This document shows, piece by piece, positions 44,295 through 53,053 of a stretch of 64,000 nt of DNA. Both the position numbers and the translations under genes were made by a program. The number at the start of each line of letters is the position of its first letter. Position 1 is the first letter of the stretch. Origin of the DNA: Pedobacter psychrodurus (GTDB lineage Bacteria > Bacteroidota > Bacteroidia > Sphingobacteriales > Sphingobacteriaceae); assembly GCF_004331735.1 (NCBI RefSeq), contig NZ_SJSO01000005.1:248001-312000 (forward strand), written 5' to 3'. Below the pieces are notes generated by a model, which did not search any database, was not told where the DNA came from, and was given only the letters and a program-made list of their open reading frames with translations.

Positions 44295-45449
44295 TTATTT
44301 CGATTTACTTCCCAATAATTCTTGAAGTTTATCTTGTAGAGCTTGTTCTCTTAATCCTTTAGCAATAATTTTACCTGTTGGATCAATTAAGAAATTGGCT
44401 GGAATTGATCGGATACCATACATTTGGGCTACTTCATTGTTCCATCCCTTTAAATCAGATACATGTGTCCAGGTTAATTTGTCTGCTTCAATGGCTTTTT
44501 GCCATGCAGCTTTATTTGTTCTGGTACTTCCTCCATCTAATGAAACACCTAGGATGGTAAAGCCTTTATCTTTAAATTTATTGTAAGCCACTACAACATT
44601 TGGGTTTTCGTTGCGGCACGGACCACACCATGATGCCCAAAAATCTACGAGCACATATTTACCTTTAAAATCGGATAATTTAACAGGTTTTCCTGCGGTA
44701 TCAACTTGGGTAAAGTCCATAGCCATCGCCCCCACTGCTGTTTTTCTTCCAGCATCAAATAATTGCGCGATTTTTTTACCGTTTGCTGTTGCTTTCAATT
44801 CTGGTGACAATCCAACAAATGCCTTTTCTGCAGCTGCCGCCTGATCTGGATCTGAAGCCAATTGACTAATTGCGCTTAGGCTGATAAATGATTTTGGGTT
44901 GCTGTTTGCGTACTGTAATAATAATGGAGACATTCCTGCAGCCTCTTTTTCATAACGAGCACCTAAAGCCCCCATAACGGCCTTATCTTGTTTTTGCTCT
45001 GGTGTATAAGCCGCATATTCTGCATTAATTGCCGCAAGCTTATCTGTTACCGGCTTCGTTAATGCTTTTAATTTCGCTGCATCATCATTAACAAGTGAAC
45101 CGGTAATTGTTGCTTTTTTTAATGAATCTGCTGCGGCTAGTTTTATATTTCCTGGCTCTAGATAAAGCGATAAAGCATCTAATTTTTCGCCTTCTGCCGG
45201 GCGGTTTACATAAGGGTTTTTGTTTAAGAAAAGACTTCCTTGTGCTGGGCTCAACAATGTTCCTTTAAATGCAAAAGCACCGTTTGTCACTGTTGTAGAA
45301 TCAGTAATGTTTTTGTCATCACCTTGATAGATCAGATAAACCTTATCTCCGGTTTTTAGTCCTTTTATATCGCCGTTAACTGTAAATGGCTTTTGTGCTA
45401 AAACTGCAAGCGGCAATAATGCCATTGCAGATAATAATATTTTTTTCAT
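44295..45449 (-). CDS. Exported TlpA-like thioredoxin with DUF4369 N-terminus
   Basis: 384 residues. Signal peptide MKKILLSAMALLPLAVLAQ, a DUF4369-type beta domain (about 20-115), a helical linker (about 120-240), and a C-terminal thioredoxin domain with active site WCGPC (Cys275, Cys278) in VDFWASWCGPCRNENPN and cis-Pro IRSIPANF. It is a periplasmic or lumen-facing thiol-disulfide protein common in Bacteroidota. Monocistronic, ending at the shared hairpin. Confidence 0.92.
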   Translation of the reverse strand: MKKILLSAMALLPLAVLAQKPFTVNGDIKGLKTGDKVYLIYQGDDKNITDSTTVTNGAFAFKGTLLSPAQGSLFLNKNPYVNRPAEGEKLDALSLYLEPGNIKLAAADSLKKATITGSLVNDDAAKLKALTKPVTDKLAAINAEYAAYTPEQKQDKAVMGALGARYEKEAAGMSPLLLQYANSNPKSFISLSAISQLASDPDQAAAAEKAFVGLSPELKATANGKKIAQLFDAGRKTAVGAMAMDFTQVDTAGKPVKLSDFKGKYVLVDFWASWCGPCRNENPNVVVAYNKFKDKGFTILGVSLDGGSTRTNKAAWQKAIEADKLTWTHVSDLKGWNNEVAQMYGIRSIPANFLIDPTGKIIAKGLREQALQDKLQELLGSKSK

Positions 45450-45547
45450 GAGGTTAGTTTAATCCTGTTCAAATATATAAATCTGTACCGCTAAAACGTA
45501 AATCGCTGTGTAAAATTATGATAGATTATTTATAATAGCGTAAACCT

Positions 45548-46708
45548 TTATTTTATAGACTTCCAGCTCAAAGCTTTATACAGGCTTCGTTTTTGGTTTT
45601 CTAATCCTCCATAAATTAATGTTTTCTCTACCTTTTTGGGGCTGGCATTTAACTCAAATTTATCCAGGTTTTTAAATAAATCAGAAGTAATGGTTTGCGT
45701 TGCTTTGATTTCAAATGCGGAAAAACCGTTGTCTGTTGGCAGGAGTAAGTCAACCTCGTTGGTATTGCTATCTTGCCAAAAGTAATATTCATTATTTAAA
45801 AAGTTATGATAGTTTTGCTTTTGAAACTCTGCAATTACCATATTCTCGAAGATATTTCCTTTTAATCTATTTCCTATTAATGTCTTACTGTTTTTAATTT
45901 TTAAAAGATGGCATAATAGACCAGAATCATAAAAGTAAAGTTTTGGTGTTTTTACCAAGCGCTTATTAAAGTTTTCGTAATATGGCTGCAAGAGATACAC
46001 AATATAACTGCTCTCTAAAACTGAAAGCCAGTTTTTTGCTGTTGGCTGCGATATATTACATGCATTAGCCAGTGCATTCAGGTTAAGCAACTGTCCCGCT
46101 TGATTAGCACATATTCCAATAAAAGTTCTGAATGTCTTTAAGTCTTTAATATTCAGAAGTTCAGTAACATCTTTTTCTACATAGGTTTGTATATAATTGG
46201 AAAAATAGACATTAGGTTCTATATCACGATCGTAAATGGCAGGATAAAAACCCTTAACGCAAGCTTCAGCAAATGAATCGTCAAGTAGATCATTGGCTTT
46301 AAGCTCAGATAAATCGAATGGTAAAAGTTTAAATAATGCTACTCTTCCTGCAAGACTTTGTGTGATGCCCTGCATTAAGTGAAAATTTTGTGAACCTGAT
46401 AAAATATACTGGCCCATTATTTTAGATTCATCAACAATGTTTTGTAGATAAGAAAAAAGCAATGGAACTCTTTGTGCCTCATCAAAAATCACCTTGTGAT
46501 TATACTCATTTAAGAAACCATTAGGATCTTCAGTTGCAAAGGCTCTAGCATCGGGGTTTTCAAGCGATATATATCTGTAATCACTAAATATATTTTTTAA
46601 TAATGTAGTCTTTCCCGATTGCCGTGGGCCAGTAACAGCAATTATGGGGAATTTGCTTTTCTGAGCCTGGATGTATTTGGTTATATGTCTTTTAACTAAT
46701 TGTTGCAT
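45548..46708 (-). CDS. AAA+ ATPase with DUF4143 C-terminus
   Basis: 386 residues. P-loop TGPRQSGKTT (26-35), Walker B KVIFDEAQRVP, sensor-like YILSGSQNFHLMQG, then the DUF4143 domain (about 190-340) with PKLYFYDSGLLCHLL and a nuclease-fold-like end, WQDSNTNEVDLLLP plus FSAFEIKATQTI. The E-x-K arrangement hints at a PD-(D/E)xK-like segment. Function unknown; not linked to a known partner. ATG at 46708 is preferred over TTG at 46726. Tandem repeats precede it. Confidence 0.88.
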   Translation of the reverse strand: MQQLVKRHITKYIQAQKSKFPIIAVTGPRQSGKTTLLKNIFSDYRYISLENPDARAFATEDPNGFLNEYNHKVIFDEAQRVPLLFSYLQNIVDESKIMGQYILSGSQNFHLMQGITQSLAGRVALFKLLPFDLSELKANDLLDDSFAEACVKGFYPAIYDRDIEPNVYFSNYIQTYVEKDVTELLNIKDLKTFRTFIGICANQAGQLLNLNALANACNISQPTAKNWLSVLESSYIVYLLQPYYENFNKRLVKTPKLYFYDSGLLCHLLKIKNSKTLIGNRLKGNIFENMVIAEFQKQNYHNFLNNEYYFWQDSNTNEVDLLLPTDNGFSAFEIKATQTITSDLFKNLDKFELNASPKKVEKTLIYGGLENQKRSLYKALSWKSIK

Positions 46709-46757
46709 AGTTAGTTGTTTTAACAAAAATACAGCAAAAAGAATTGGTATACAACAC

Positions 46758-46823
46758 CAACTTTGAAATTACATAGCTTCAACTTTGGAATTACATAGCT
46801 TCAACTTTGGAATTACATAAGTT
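46758..46823. repeat. Three tandem 22-bp repeats upstream of the ATPase gene
   Basis: Units CAACTTTGGAATTACATAGCTT (with one-base change in the first, and a diverged end in the third) run 46758-46779, 46780-46801, 46802-46823. The last unit touches the stop codon of the arginase-fold gene. Confidence 0.85.
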
Positions 46824-48004
46824 TAATTTAGCTTTTGATAGGTTCTCCACCACAAATCGGGCATTTCGCCGTTAACGGCAGTTTGGTAATCATCATACCT
46901 GCATGGTACAAGGTGATATCGTTCATTTTTAGATTGTCCCGAAGGATAAGGAACCTGCATCCACCAACGGTCTGATTTTTTGCTTTTTACAAACATCATT
47001 TCTCCCGAACCATCTTTTAAACTGGTTCGATAGATCATAAACTGTGATTTAGGTGTAAGCGGGAAATCCTTTTTGCGGGCATAATATCCATCCACAAAAT
47101 ACCATACCATTTGAGCAAGTAAGAAGGCTGTTTGTCCGTTATTGTCGTAGGCAGGATTAAACTCGTAAAAACCAATTGAGGTCAATTTATCATTCATACC
47201 TGCATAACGGGCAATGCGACAGGCTTCTTCGCCATCAAAACCGTTTGGCGTGGTGTTCGCATTGGCAGCAGCATCGGCAGAGCGGATTGCGCCCATATCA
47301 AAGCTAATCATGTTTGCATTGCGGATTATGGGCTCTGTTAAAGTAATATCTTGAGCAAACTCGCCTAAACGGTGCACATCAAAATATAATTTGTCCATTA
47401 CGCTCAAACTTTCTTGATTTACAAAATAAGTTTGATAACCAACATTGCTAAAATTGAAAAGGTAATTGGGTTGGTGTAAGAAAATCTTGTTCAGGTAACA
47501 ATCCGATCGGGTAGCAATTCCCTCATTGTCGTCATCACCAATATCAAATTGGTTATCAATAATAACCAGATCTACTTTTTGCTCTAAATCTTCATAACCC
47601 AGATATTGGCCGTAGGTTAAATCTTGCCCGCCACCAATAATGATCGGAATAATGTCTTTTTTGATCAGCTCAGAAACCACCATCTTGATGGCGATGTAAG
47701 TATCGGCAATGGTTGCACCGTGTTTAATATTACCTAAATCGACAATCCTGCTGTTAAAAGCACCTTCGTTAAGTTTGTAGAATTTCTCTCTAAAATAATC
47801 AGGCGCTAAAGCAGAGCCTTCATTATTAACAGCACCTCTTCCATCAAGTACCCCAAAAATTGCCAAATCGTAAGTATGCTCCTCAAAATCGGGAAACGAT
47901 TCGGTGTAAATCTGCGTTTTTAACCCCAGCTGACTTGTGAAAAATCCTTGCTTGGGTGTAAAACTATCGGGGTTTATTGGGGAAAAGAAATCCGTTAATG
48001 ACAT
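46823..48004 (-). CDS. Arginase/formimidoylglutamase-fold protein with replaced metal ligands
   Basis: 393 residues, ureohydrolase fold. The three metal-binding motifs are present but altered: GGGQD (124-128, canonical GGDHS or GGGHD, His to Gln127), DNQFD (150-154, canonical DAHxD, His to Gln152) and SFDMG (234-238, canonical SxDxD, second Asp to Gly238). About half of the ligands are lost, so hydrolase activity is doubtful. Annotated as formimidoylglutamase in this phylum by homology only. The N-terminal ~45 residues are extra. Divergent from the epimerase gene. Confidence 0.85.
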   Translation of the reverse strand: MSLTDFFSPINPDSFTPKQGFFTSQLGLKTQIYTESFPDFEEHTYDLAIFGVLDGRGAVNNEGSALAPDYFREKFYKLNEGAFNSRIVDLGNIKHGATIADTYIAIKMVVSELIKKDIIPIIIGGGQDLTYGQYLGYEDLEQKVDLVIIDNQFDIGDDDNEGIATRSDCYLNKIFLHQPNYLFNFSNVGYQTYFVNQESLSVMDKLYFDVHRLGEFAQDITLTEPIIRNANMISFDMGAIRSADAAANANTTPNGFDGEEACRIARYAGMNDKLTSIGFYEFNPAYDNNGQTAFLLAQMVWYFVDGYYARKKDFPLTPKSQFMIYRTSLKDGSGEMMFVKSKKSDRWWMQVPYPSGQSKNERYHLVPCRYDDYQTAVNGEMPDLWWRTYQKLN

Positions 48005-48031
48005 ATATTTAAAACTCTCGGCTCAAATATC

Positions 48032-48039
48032 TATTTTTG
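48032..48039 (+). promoter_or_regulatory. -7 box TATTTTTG before the epimerase operon
   Basis: Exact TAnnTTTG match, 36 nt before the ATG at 48076; this one leaves a normal leader. No -33 found. Confidence 0.4.
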
Positions 48040-48075
48040 AATGCGTATTTCCACATATAGCTCGAAAAAAATAAA

Positions 48076-49038
48076 ATGATACTGGTAACCGGAGGAACTG
48101 GATTTTTAGGATCTGAATTAATTAAGCAGTTAACCGATAGCGGCTTAGCTATTCGGGCCTTAAGGCGGGAGAAATCTAAAATTCCTTCACTAATCCAAAA
48201 TATCCCACTTATAGAATGGTTTGAGGCTGATATTAATGAGCCATCGGCTCTGGAAGAGGCCTTTATAGGAGTTACCAAAGTTTACCATTGCGCTGCATTT
48301 GTATCCTTAAACCCAAAAGATAAAAAACAACTTTTTCACGTAAACATAGATGGAACCTCGAACATTGTAAACCTTTGTGCCGAAAATAATTGCCGTCTAT
48401 TGCACGTAAGCTCGGTTGCGGCCTTGGGCATTGCTAAAAAGGGCAATAAAATTACCGAGAAAGACTTTTGGGAATATGACGCTAAAGCACATGCCTATGG
48501 TTTATCCAAATACGAGGGCGAGATGGAGGTTTGGAGGGGTATTACCGAAGGTTTAGATGCTGTTATTGTTAATCCATCGATCATTATTGGTAAAAATGCG
48601 GGCTTTGAGGGAAGTGGAGCCATTTTTAAACTGGTAAAAGGTGGTTTTCCATTTTATACCGATGGTGCTTCTGGTTTTGTTGATGTTGAAGATGTAGCCA
48701 AATCGATGATCCTGTTAATGGGTGCCGAAGTTTCGGGAGAACGGTATATCATTTCTGCCGATGATTATCATTATAAAGATCTGTTCAGTGAAATTGCGCA
48801 GGGTTTTGGTGTTAAAGCACCAACAAAAGAAGCAAAATCATGGATGCTCGGTATAGCCTGGAGGTCGCTAAAATTTGCATCCATATTTACTGGTAAACAA
48901 CCTTCCATAACTAAAGATGCTGCAAAGAGCAGTTTAACCTTAAGTTATTACAATAACAATAAAGTAAAAACGGAAACAGGCATTACCTTTAAGCCAGTTG
49001 CCGAAAGCATAAAAGAAATTACCCAACATTTAAGATAA
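48076..49038 (+). CDS. NAD-dependent epimerase/dehydratase family protein
   Basis: A 320-residue extended short-chain dehydrogenase: TGGTGFLGSEL (5-15) binds NAD, and the YxxxK motif appears as YGLSKYEGE. It resembles dihydroflavonol reductase-like and sugar-nucleotide enzymes; substrate unknown. Its stop overlaps the next ATG by one base (TAATG), so it is coupled to the phosphatase fusion gene. Confidence 0.9.
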   Translation: MILVTGGTGFLGSELIKQLTDSGLAIRALRREKSKIPSLIQNIPLIEWFEADINEPSALEEAFIGVTKVYHCAAFVSLNPKDKKQLFHVNIDGTSNIVNLCAENNCRLLHVSSVAALGIAKKGNKITEKDFWEYDAKAHAYGLSKYEGEMEVWRGITEGLDAVIVNPSIIIGKNAGFEGSGAIFKLVKGGFPFYTDGASGFVDVEDVAKSMILLMGAEVSGERYIISADDYHYKDLFSEIAQGFGVKAPTKEAKSWMLGIAWRSLKFASIFTGKQPSITKDAAKSSLTLSYYNNNKVKTETGITFKPVAESIKEITQHLR

Positions 49039-50339
49039 TGCCCAAACAGAAAGCCTATTACATCATCGATTTTGATAGTACCTTTACACAGGTAGAAGCA
49101 CTTGATGAACTTGCCCGAATTTCGCTAAAGAACCACCCAGATAAAGAAGCGATTTTCCAAAAAATTGAAGATTATACCAATTTTGCCATGGAAGGAAAAC
49201 TTTCCTTCTCCGAAAGTTTAGCACAACGCGTTAAACTTCTTGAAGCAAATGAAGATCATTTAAAACAACTCATCAAACATTTAAAAAAGAAAGTATCTAC
49301 TTCTTTTTCGCGTAATGCCGAATTTTTTAAGCAACATGCGGATGAGGTGCTGATTGTTTCTGGCGGATTTAAGGAATTTATAACCCCTGTAGTAAGCCAG
49401 TACCACATTAAAAAGGAAAATATTTATGCCAATACCTTTGTAACCACTGGCGATGGTAAAATTATAGATTACGATCATGCCAATCCTTTAAGTGAAGAAG
49501 GTGGTAAAGTAAAATTACTTCAGCATTTAAAACTCGAAGGCGAGTTATTCGGTATAGGCGATGGTTATTCTGATTTCCAGCTGCGCGAAAGTGGTATCAT
49601 CAATAAGTTTTTTGCATTTACGGAGAATATTGCCCGTGAAAGCATTGTTTCAAAAGCAGACCATGTAACACCAAGCTTCGACGAGTTTTTGTATGTAAAC
49701 GATCTGCCCCGTGCAATTTCTTATCCTAAAAATAGAATCCTTTGCCTGGTAATTGGTGAGGTTGACCCCTTAACAATTTCTATCCTTAAAAATGATGGTT
49801 TGTCGATTAGGCATAAAACTTCTTTTGAAGATAAATATGTAAAGGATGTGGGAATTATCCTTTTAGCTGATGGTGAAAAAATAAATAAGGAACAGTTAAA
49901 AGATGCTGCTAAACTAAAAACGATCGGTTATTTAGGTAATGCGAAAAATAAAATAGACCTCGATTTATGTACCAAACAAGGTATTGTAGTTTTCGATGAT
50001 CCCAAAAATAACCCACGTAATATCGATTTTATCCCGAAACGGGTTGCCGATTTTATGAATACCGGAGCAACGTATCTGAGCAGCAATTTTCCGAACTTAC
50101 AATTGCCGAAAATTGAGAAATCGCACCGCTTAATTCACATTCACAAAAATGTTCCAGGTATTATGGCGAAAATCAATACTGTTTTTGCTAAACATGATAT
50201 CAATATTGTGAGCCAGTTTTTAATGACCAATTCTGAAATTGGCTATGCCATTACCGATATCAATGCAGAGTACGATAAACAATTGTTTAAATCGCTTAAA
50301 AAGATCGAACATACGATAAAGTTTAGGGTGCTTTACTAA
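49038..50339 (+). CDS. Phosphoserine phosphatase-type HAD fused to truncated SerA and ACT domain
   Basis: 433 residues. HAD-IB phosphatase (1-220): DFDST nucleophile (Asp11, Asp13), SGG (108-110), GDGYSD (174-179). Residues ~233-328 match the N-terminal part of 3-phosphoglycerate dehydrogenase (LKTIGYLGNAKNKIDLDL, GIVVFDDPKNNPR). The Rossmann domain, including GxGxxG and the catalytic Arg/Glu/His, is missing. SerA linker and ACT domain follow (SSNFPNLQLP, LIHIHKNVPG). The serine ligands of Escherichia coli SerA (His344, Asn346, Asn364) align with His369, Asn371 and Asn389 at identical spacing. Likely a serine-regulated phosphoserine phosphatase. Confidence 0.85.
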   Translation: MPKQKAYYIIDFDSTFTQVEALDELARISLKNHPDKEAIFQKIEDYTNFAMEGKLSFSESLAQRVKLLEANEDHLKQLIKHLKKKVSTSFSRNAEFFKQHADEVLIVSGGFKEFITPVVSQYHIKKENIYANTFVTTGDGKIIDYDHANPLSEEGGKVKLLQHLKLEGELFGIGDGYSDFQLRESGIINKFFAFTENIARESIVSKADHVTPSFDEFLYVNDLPRAISYPKNRILCLVIGEVDPLTISILKNDGLSIRHKTSFEDKYVKDVGIILLADGEKINKEQLKDAAKLKTIGYLGNAKNKIDLDLCTKQGIVVFDDPKNNPRNIDFIPKRVADFMNTGATYLSSNFPNLQLPKIEKSHRLIHIHKNVPGIMAKINTVFAKHDINIVSQFLMTNSEIGYAITDINAEYDKQLFKSLKKIEHTIKFRVLY

Positions 50340-50393
50340 TGTAAAATGTAAGATGGATGATGGATGATGGAATTGATTCCGCGTCGATCTATG

Positions 50394-50432
50394 AATCAGT
50401 GGGAGGCTTTTAGTTATGGTTTCCCGCTGATT
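50394..50432. repeat. Imperfect inverted repeat in convergent gap
   Basis: AATCAGTGGGA pairs with TCCCGCTGATT with one wobble. No T-run; it may be a repeat or a terminator for the phosphatase fusion. Confidence 0.4.
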
Positions 50433-50506
50433 TAAGAAAATGTTGCAGATTACATTTCCTACCCAGACCTTGCTAACGCTCTTCGCCCAGCGCCCCACGG
50501 GCTTGA

Positions 50507-51796
50507 CTACCTCAAAAACTGATGCCTCTTCAACAACAAATGCTTAGGTGCACCTATCGTTTGTGACCGATAAATTCCCGTATGGCCTGAAAATAGATAA
50601 GCAGTAACACAGGCTAAGGCGATATAAATTCCAGATGAGGTGCCAAATAACTCTACGCCCATAAAAATACAAGCCAAAGGGGTGTTCGCTGCCCCTGCAA
50701 AAACAGCCACAAAGCCCATTCCTGCCAGTAACCCAAAAGGTAAGGGGATAAAGAAACTCAAAAAACTACCGAGTGTGGCCCCAATAAAGAAAAGTGGAGT
50801 AACCTCGCCGCCCTTAAACCCTGCACTCAAGGTAAATGCAGTCAAAAATAATTTGATCGCAAATGTATAATATGCTTCTTGTTGTATAAAGGATTCTGAA
50901 ATAACTGGAATGCCTAAGCCGATGTATCGTGTATTCCCGATTAGGTAAATAATGCCTATTAAAACTATTCCGCCAATCAATGGCCGTAATGGTGGGTATT
51001 TAATTTTGCTGAAAAGGTTTGATAAACCGTGGTTCAAGGCCGAGAAAGATCTTGCCACGAGTCCAAATAATATTCCTGCACCTAAGGATAACAATAAATT
51101 GATCGAATTCATTTCCGGTACCAGAGATATGGAATAATGGGTATGACCAACACCCCAGGCCTTGCATGCATAATCGGCAATAATTGCGGTAATAAATGAG
51201 GGTAGAATTGAGCTGTATGTTAAACTTCCAATAACAAAAACCTCTAATCCGAATACGGCGCCTGCCAAAGGTGTCCCGAAAACCGAGGCAAAGCCAGCGC
51301 TAATGCCACAAATGAGGATCACTTTTCTATCTCTGGCTTTAAGTTTAAATAGTTTGGTAAACTGGTCGGCAAAGGCTCCTCCAATTTGCACAGCAGTGCC
51401 TTCTCTTCCGGCCGATCCACCAAATAAATGGGTAATAATAGTGCCCGCAAAAATGAGTGGCGCCATGACCAATGGAATCATATTTTTGGGTGATTGCAAT
51501 TCCTCAATCAGGAGGTTGTTGCCCTTTACAACGGCTGCACCCCAGTAATGGTAAGCCAGGCCAATGAGTATACCTGCAATTGGTAAAAAGGCGATAATCC
51601 AGAGGTGTTGCTCACGGTAATTGGTTGCCCAGTTTAAAGTTTCTAAAAATAGAGCGGAGGCAGAACCAATAATCCCACCCAATATTGCAGAGATCAACAG
51701 CCATTTTAAAGTGCTGATTAGGAGTAATCCGAAGTCGAGTTTAATAAAGTGTTTGATAGACAGAAGAAATCCTTCTGTTAGTTTTTTAACAGGCAT
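50507..51796 (-). CDS. CLC-F type fluoride/proton antiporter
   Basis: A 429-residue CLC-family membrane protein. The anion-pathway motif that is GSGIP in chloride CLCs is GNNLL (92-96), the Asn-type signature of CLC-F. The second motif is GREGT (130-134, gating Glu132), and the third is GGEVTP in place of GxFxP. It should export fluoride in exchange for protons across the inner membrane. A fluoride riboswitch in its leader supports the reading. An upstream dioxygenase gene diverges from it. Confidence 0.9.
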   Translation of the reverse strand: MPVKKLTEGFLLSIKHFIKLDFGLLLISTLKWLLISAILGGIIGSASALFLETLNWATNYREQHLWIIAFLPIAGILIGLAYHYWGAAVVKGNNLLIEELQSPKNMIPLVMAPLIFAGTIITHLFGGSAGREGTAVQIGGAFADQFTKLFKLKARDRKVILICGISAGFASVFGTPLAGAVFGLEVFVIGSLTYSSILPSFITAIIADYACKAWGVGHTHYSISLVPEMNSINLLLSLGAGILFGLVARSFSALNHGLSNLFSKIKYPPLRPLIGGIVLIGIIYLIGNTRYIGLGIPVISESFIQQEAYYTFAIKLFLTAFTLSAGFKGGEVTPLFFIGATLGSFLSFFIPLPFGLLAGMGFVAVFAGAANTPLACIFMGVELFGTSSGIYIALACVTAYLFSGHTGIYRSQTIGAPKHLLLKRHQFLR

Positions 51797-51820
51797 TTGA
51801 ATTCAATTTTAAATAAAAAT

Positions 51821-51870
51821 CGTAGGAGTCATCAGCCTGTTTGGGCGGTTTTGGCGGTACTCCATCGCCA
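51821..51870 (-). promoter_or_regulatory. Fluoride riboswitch (crcB motif)
   Basis: The RNA reads GGCGATGGAGTACCGCC, then AAAACC and GCC-loop-GGC, then TGATGACTCCTACG. It has the crcB-motif parts: GGCG/CGCC, GGAGT/ACTCC pseudoknot-type pairing, the middle GCC/GGC helix and the GATGACTCCTAC ending. It lies 24 nt before the start of the CLC-F gene on the same strand. The expression platform is not obvious from sequence. Confidence 0.92.
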
Positions 51871-51876
51871 TTATGC

Positions 51877-51909
51877 CAAATGTATAAAATTTAGTTATTT
51901 GTTGCAAAA
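51877..51909 (-). promoter_or_regulatory. Promoter of the fluoride-riboswitch transcript
   Basis: TTTTG (51909-51905), a 20-nt spacer, and TACATTTG (51884-51877) match the Bacteroidota -33/-7 promoter. Transcription would begin just before the riboswitch. Confidence 0.7.
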
Positions 51910-51930
51910 TCTTTATCACCTTTGTGCAGC

Positions 51931-51938
51931 TAACTTTA
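51931..51938 (+). promoter_or_regulatory. -7-like box TAACTTTA before the dioxygenase start
   Basis: Seven of eight positions of TAnnTTTG, 4 nt from the ATG at 51943. Confidence 0.3.
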
Positions 51939-51942
51939 AACC

Positions 51943-52908
51943 ATGGATTTCACACCCGAAATAAAAGACAAACTACACCAACTACAAGAAAAATATACGG
52001 CAATGGGGCAAGATATGGCATCGTACCTCGACGGACTTTTATATGCCGATTTCTTAACCTATTGGGACTACATCCATTTGGATACTTTGCTGAGCTTGCA
52101 GAATCCTAAAACACCAATTCCTGATGAAGAGATTTTCATCATGTACCATCAAATCACCGAGCTTTATTTTAAGCTTGCACTGCACGAATGCAGGCAGATT
52201 GCGGAGCATGAAAATTTAACCGTCGAATTTTTTACTGCACGTGTAAAACGGATCAACGCTTATTTCAATGCCTTAACTACTTCTTTTGAGGTGATGGTTG
52301 ATGGTATGGAGAAAGAACAGTTCTTAAAATTCCGTATGTCGTTATTGCCTGCCAGTGGATTTCAATCGGGCCAGTACCGAATGATCGAGATCTGTGCTAC
52401 GGATTTTATCCAGTTAGTAGACAAAACCAAACGTACAGAACTAAGCACTGCAACAATAGAAGAACAATTCGAAAACATTTACTGGAAATTCGGTGCAACC
52501 GAACTGGCTTCGGGTAAGCAAACTTTAACCTTAAAGCAATTTATTAAGAAGTATGCGGCTCAGTTTCTACAACTGGCAAATGACCGTATTTTAACCAATT
52601 TTTCTGCTTTATATCATCAATTACAAGCCAATGGAGCCGATGTTTCTGCGCTTGCAGAAGAGTTGCGTAAGCTGGATTTGTATGTAAATGTAGAATGGCC
52701 ATTATCACACTACAAATCGGCTGTACGTTATTTGGAGAAAGATCCGGTAGATATTGCTGCAACAGGCGGAACCAACTGGCAAAAGTATCTGCCTCCGCGT
52801 TTTCAGAAGAGAATCTTTTATCCGTTCTTATGGACTGATGAGCAAATGGAAGAGTGGGGTAAAGGATGGGTGCTTAGTGTACTTAAAACACTCAAAAACA
52901 AAGATTAA
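51943..52908 (+). CDS. kynA: Tryptophan 2,3-dioxygenase family protein
   Basis: A 321-residue heme enzyme opening the indole ring of tryptophan, first step of the kynurenine pathway. Family motifs: MYHQITELYFKLALHE (His69, the distal-pocket His equivalent of human His76), FRMSLLPASGFQSGQYR (Arg131 and the substrate loop), and SHYKSAV with the proximal heme His. Shorter than animal enzymes but similar to bacterial ones. Monocistronic; other kynurenine genes are not in the window. Confidence 0.93.
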   Translation: MDFTPEIKDKLHQLQEKYTAMGQDMASYLDGLLYADFLTYWDYIHLDTLLSLQNPKTPIPDEEIFIMYHQITELYFKLALHECRQIAEHENLTVEFFTARVKRINAYFNALTTSFEVMVDGMEKEQFLKFRMSLLPASGFQSGQYRMIEICATDFIQLVDKTKRTELSTATIEEQFENIYWKFGATELASGKQTLTLKQFIKKYAAQFLQLANDRILTNFSALYHQLQANGADVSALAEELRKLDLYVNVEWPLSHYKSAVRYLEKDPVDIAATGGTNWQKYLPPRFQKRIFYPFLWTDEQMEEWGKGWVLSVLKTLKNKD

Positions 52909-53053
52909 TATTGCAAAAAGCTATTAAAAAAGGCTGTTTTTTCTTAATTTGCGCGAAATAATTAATGACAGAATGAGCGAATTATTTAATTAGAGAATAT
53001 GGGAGTAAAACACTCAATCATTTCAATCAATCACTCATTCAAAATTCAATAAT

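Noticed and set aside
45548-46708. Defence system at the DUF4143 ATPase
   Set aside because: DUF4143 ATPases are widespread solitary genes; no nuclease, modification or effector partner is beside it.
46758-46823. CRISPR-like array
   Set aside because: Only three contiguous 22-bp units without spacers; no cas genes in the window.
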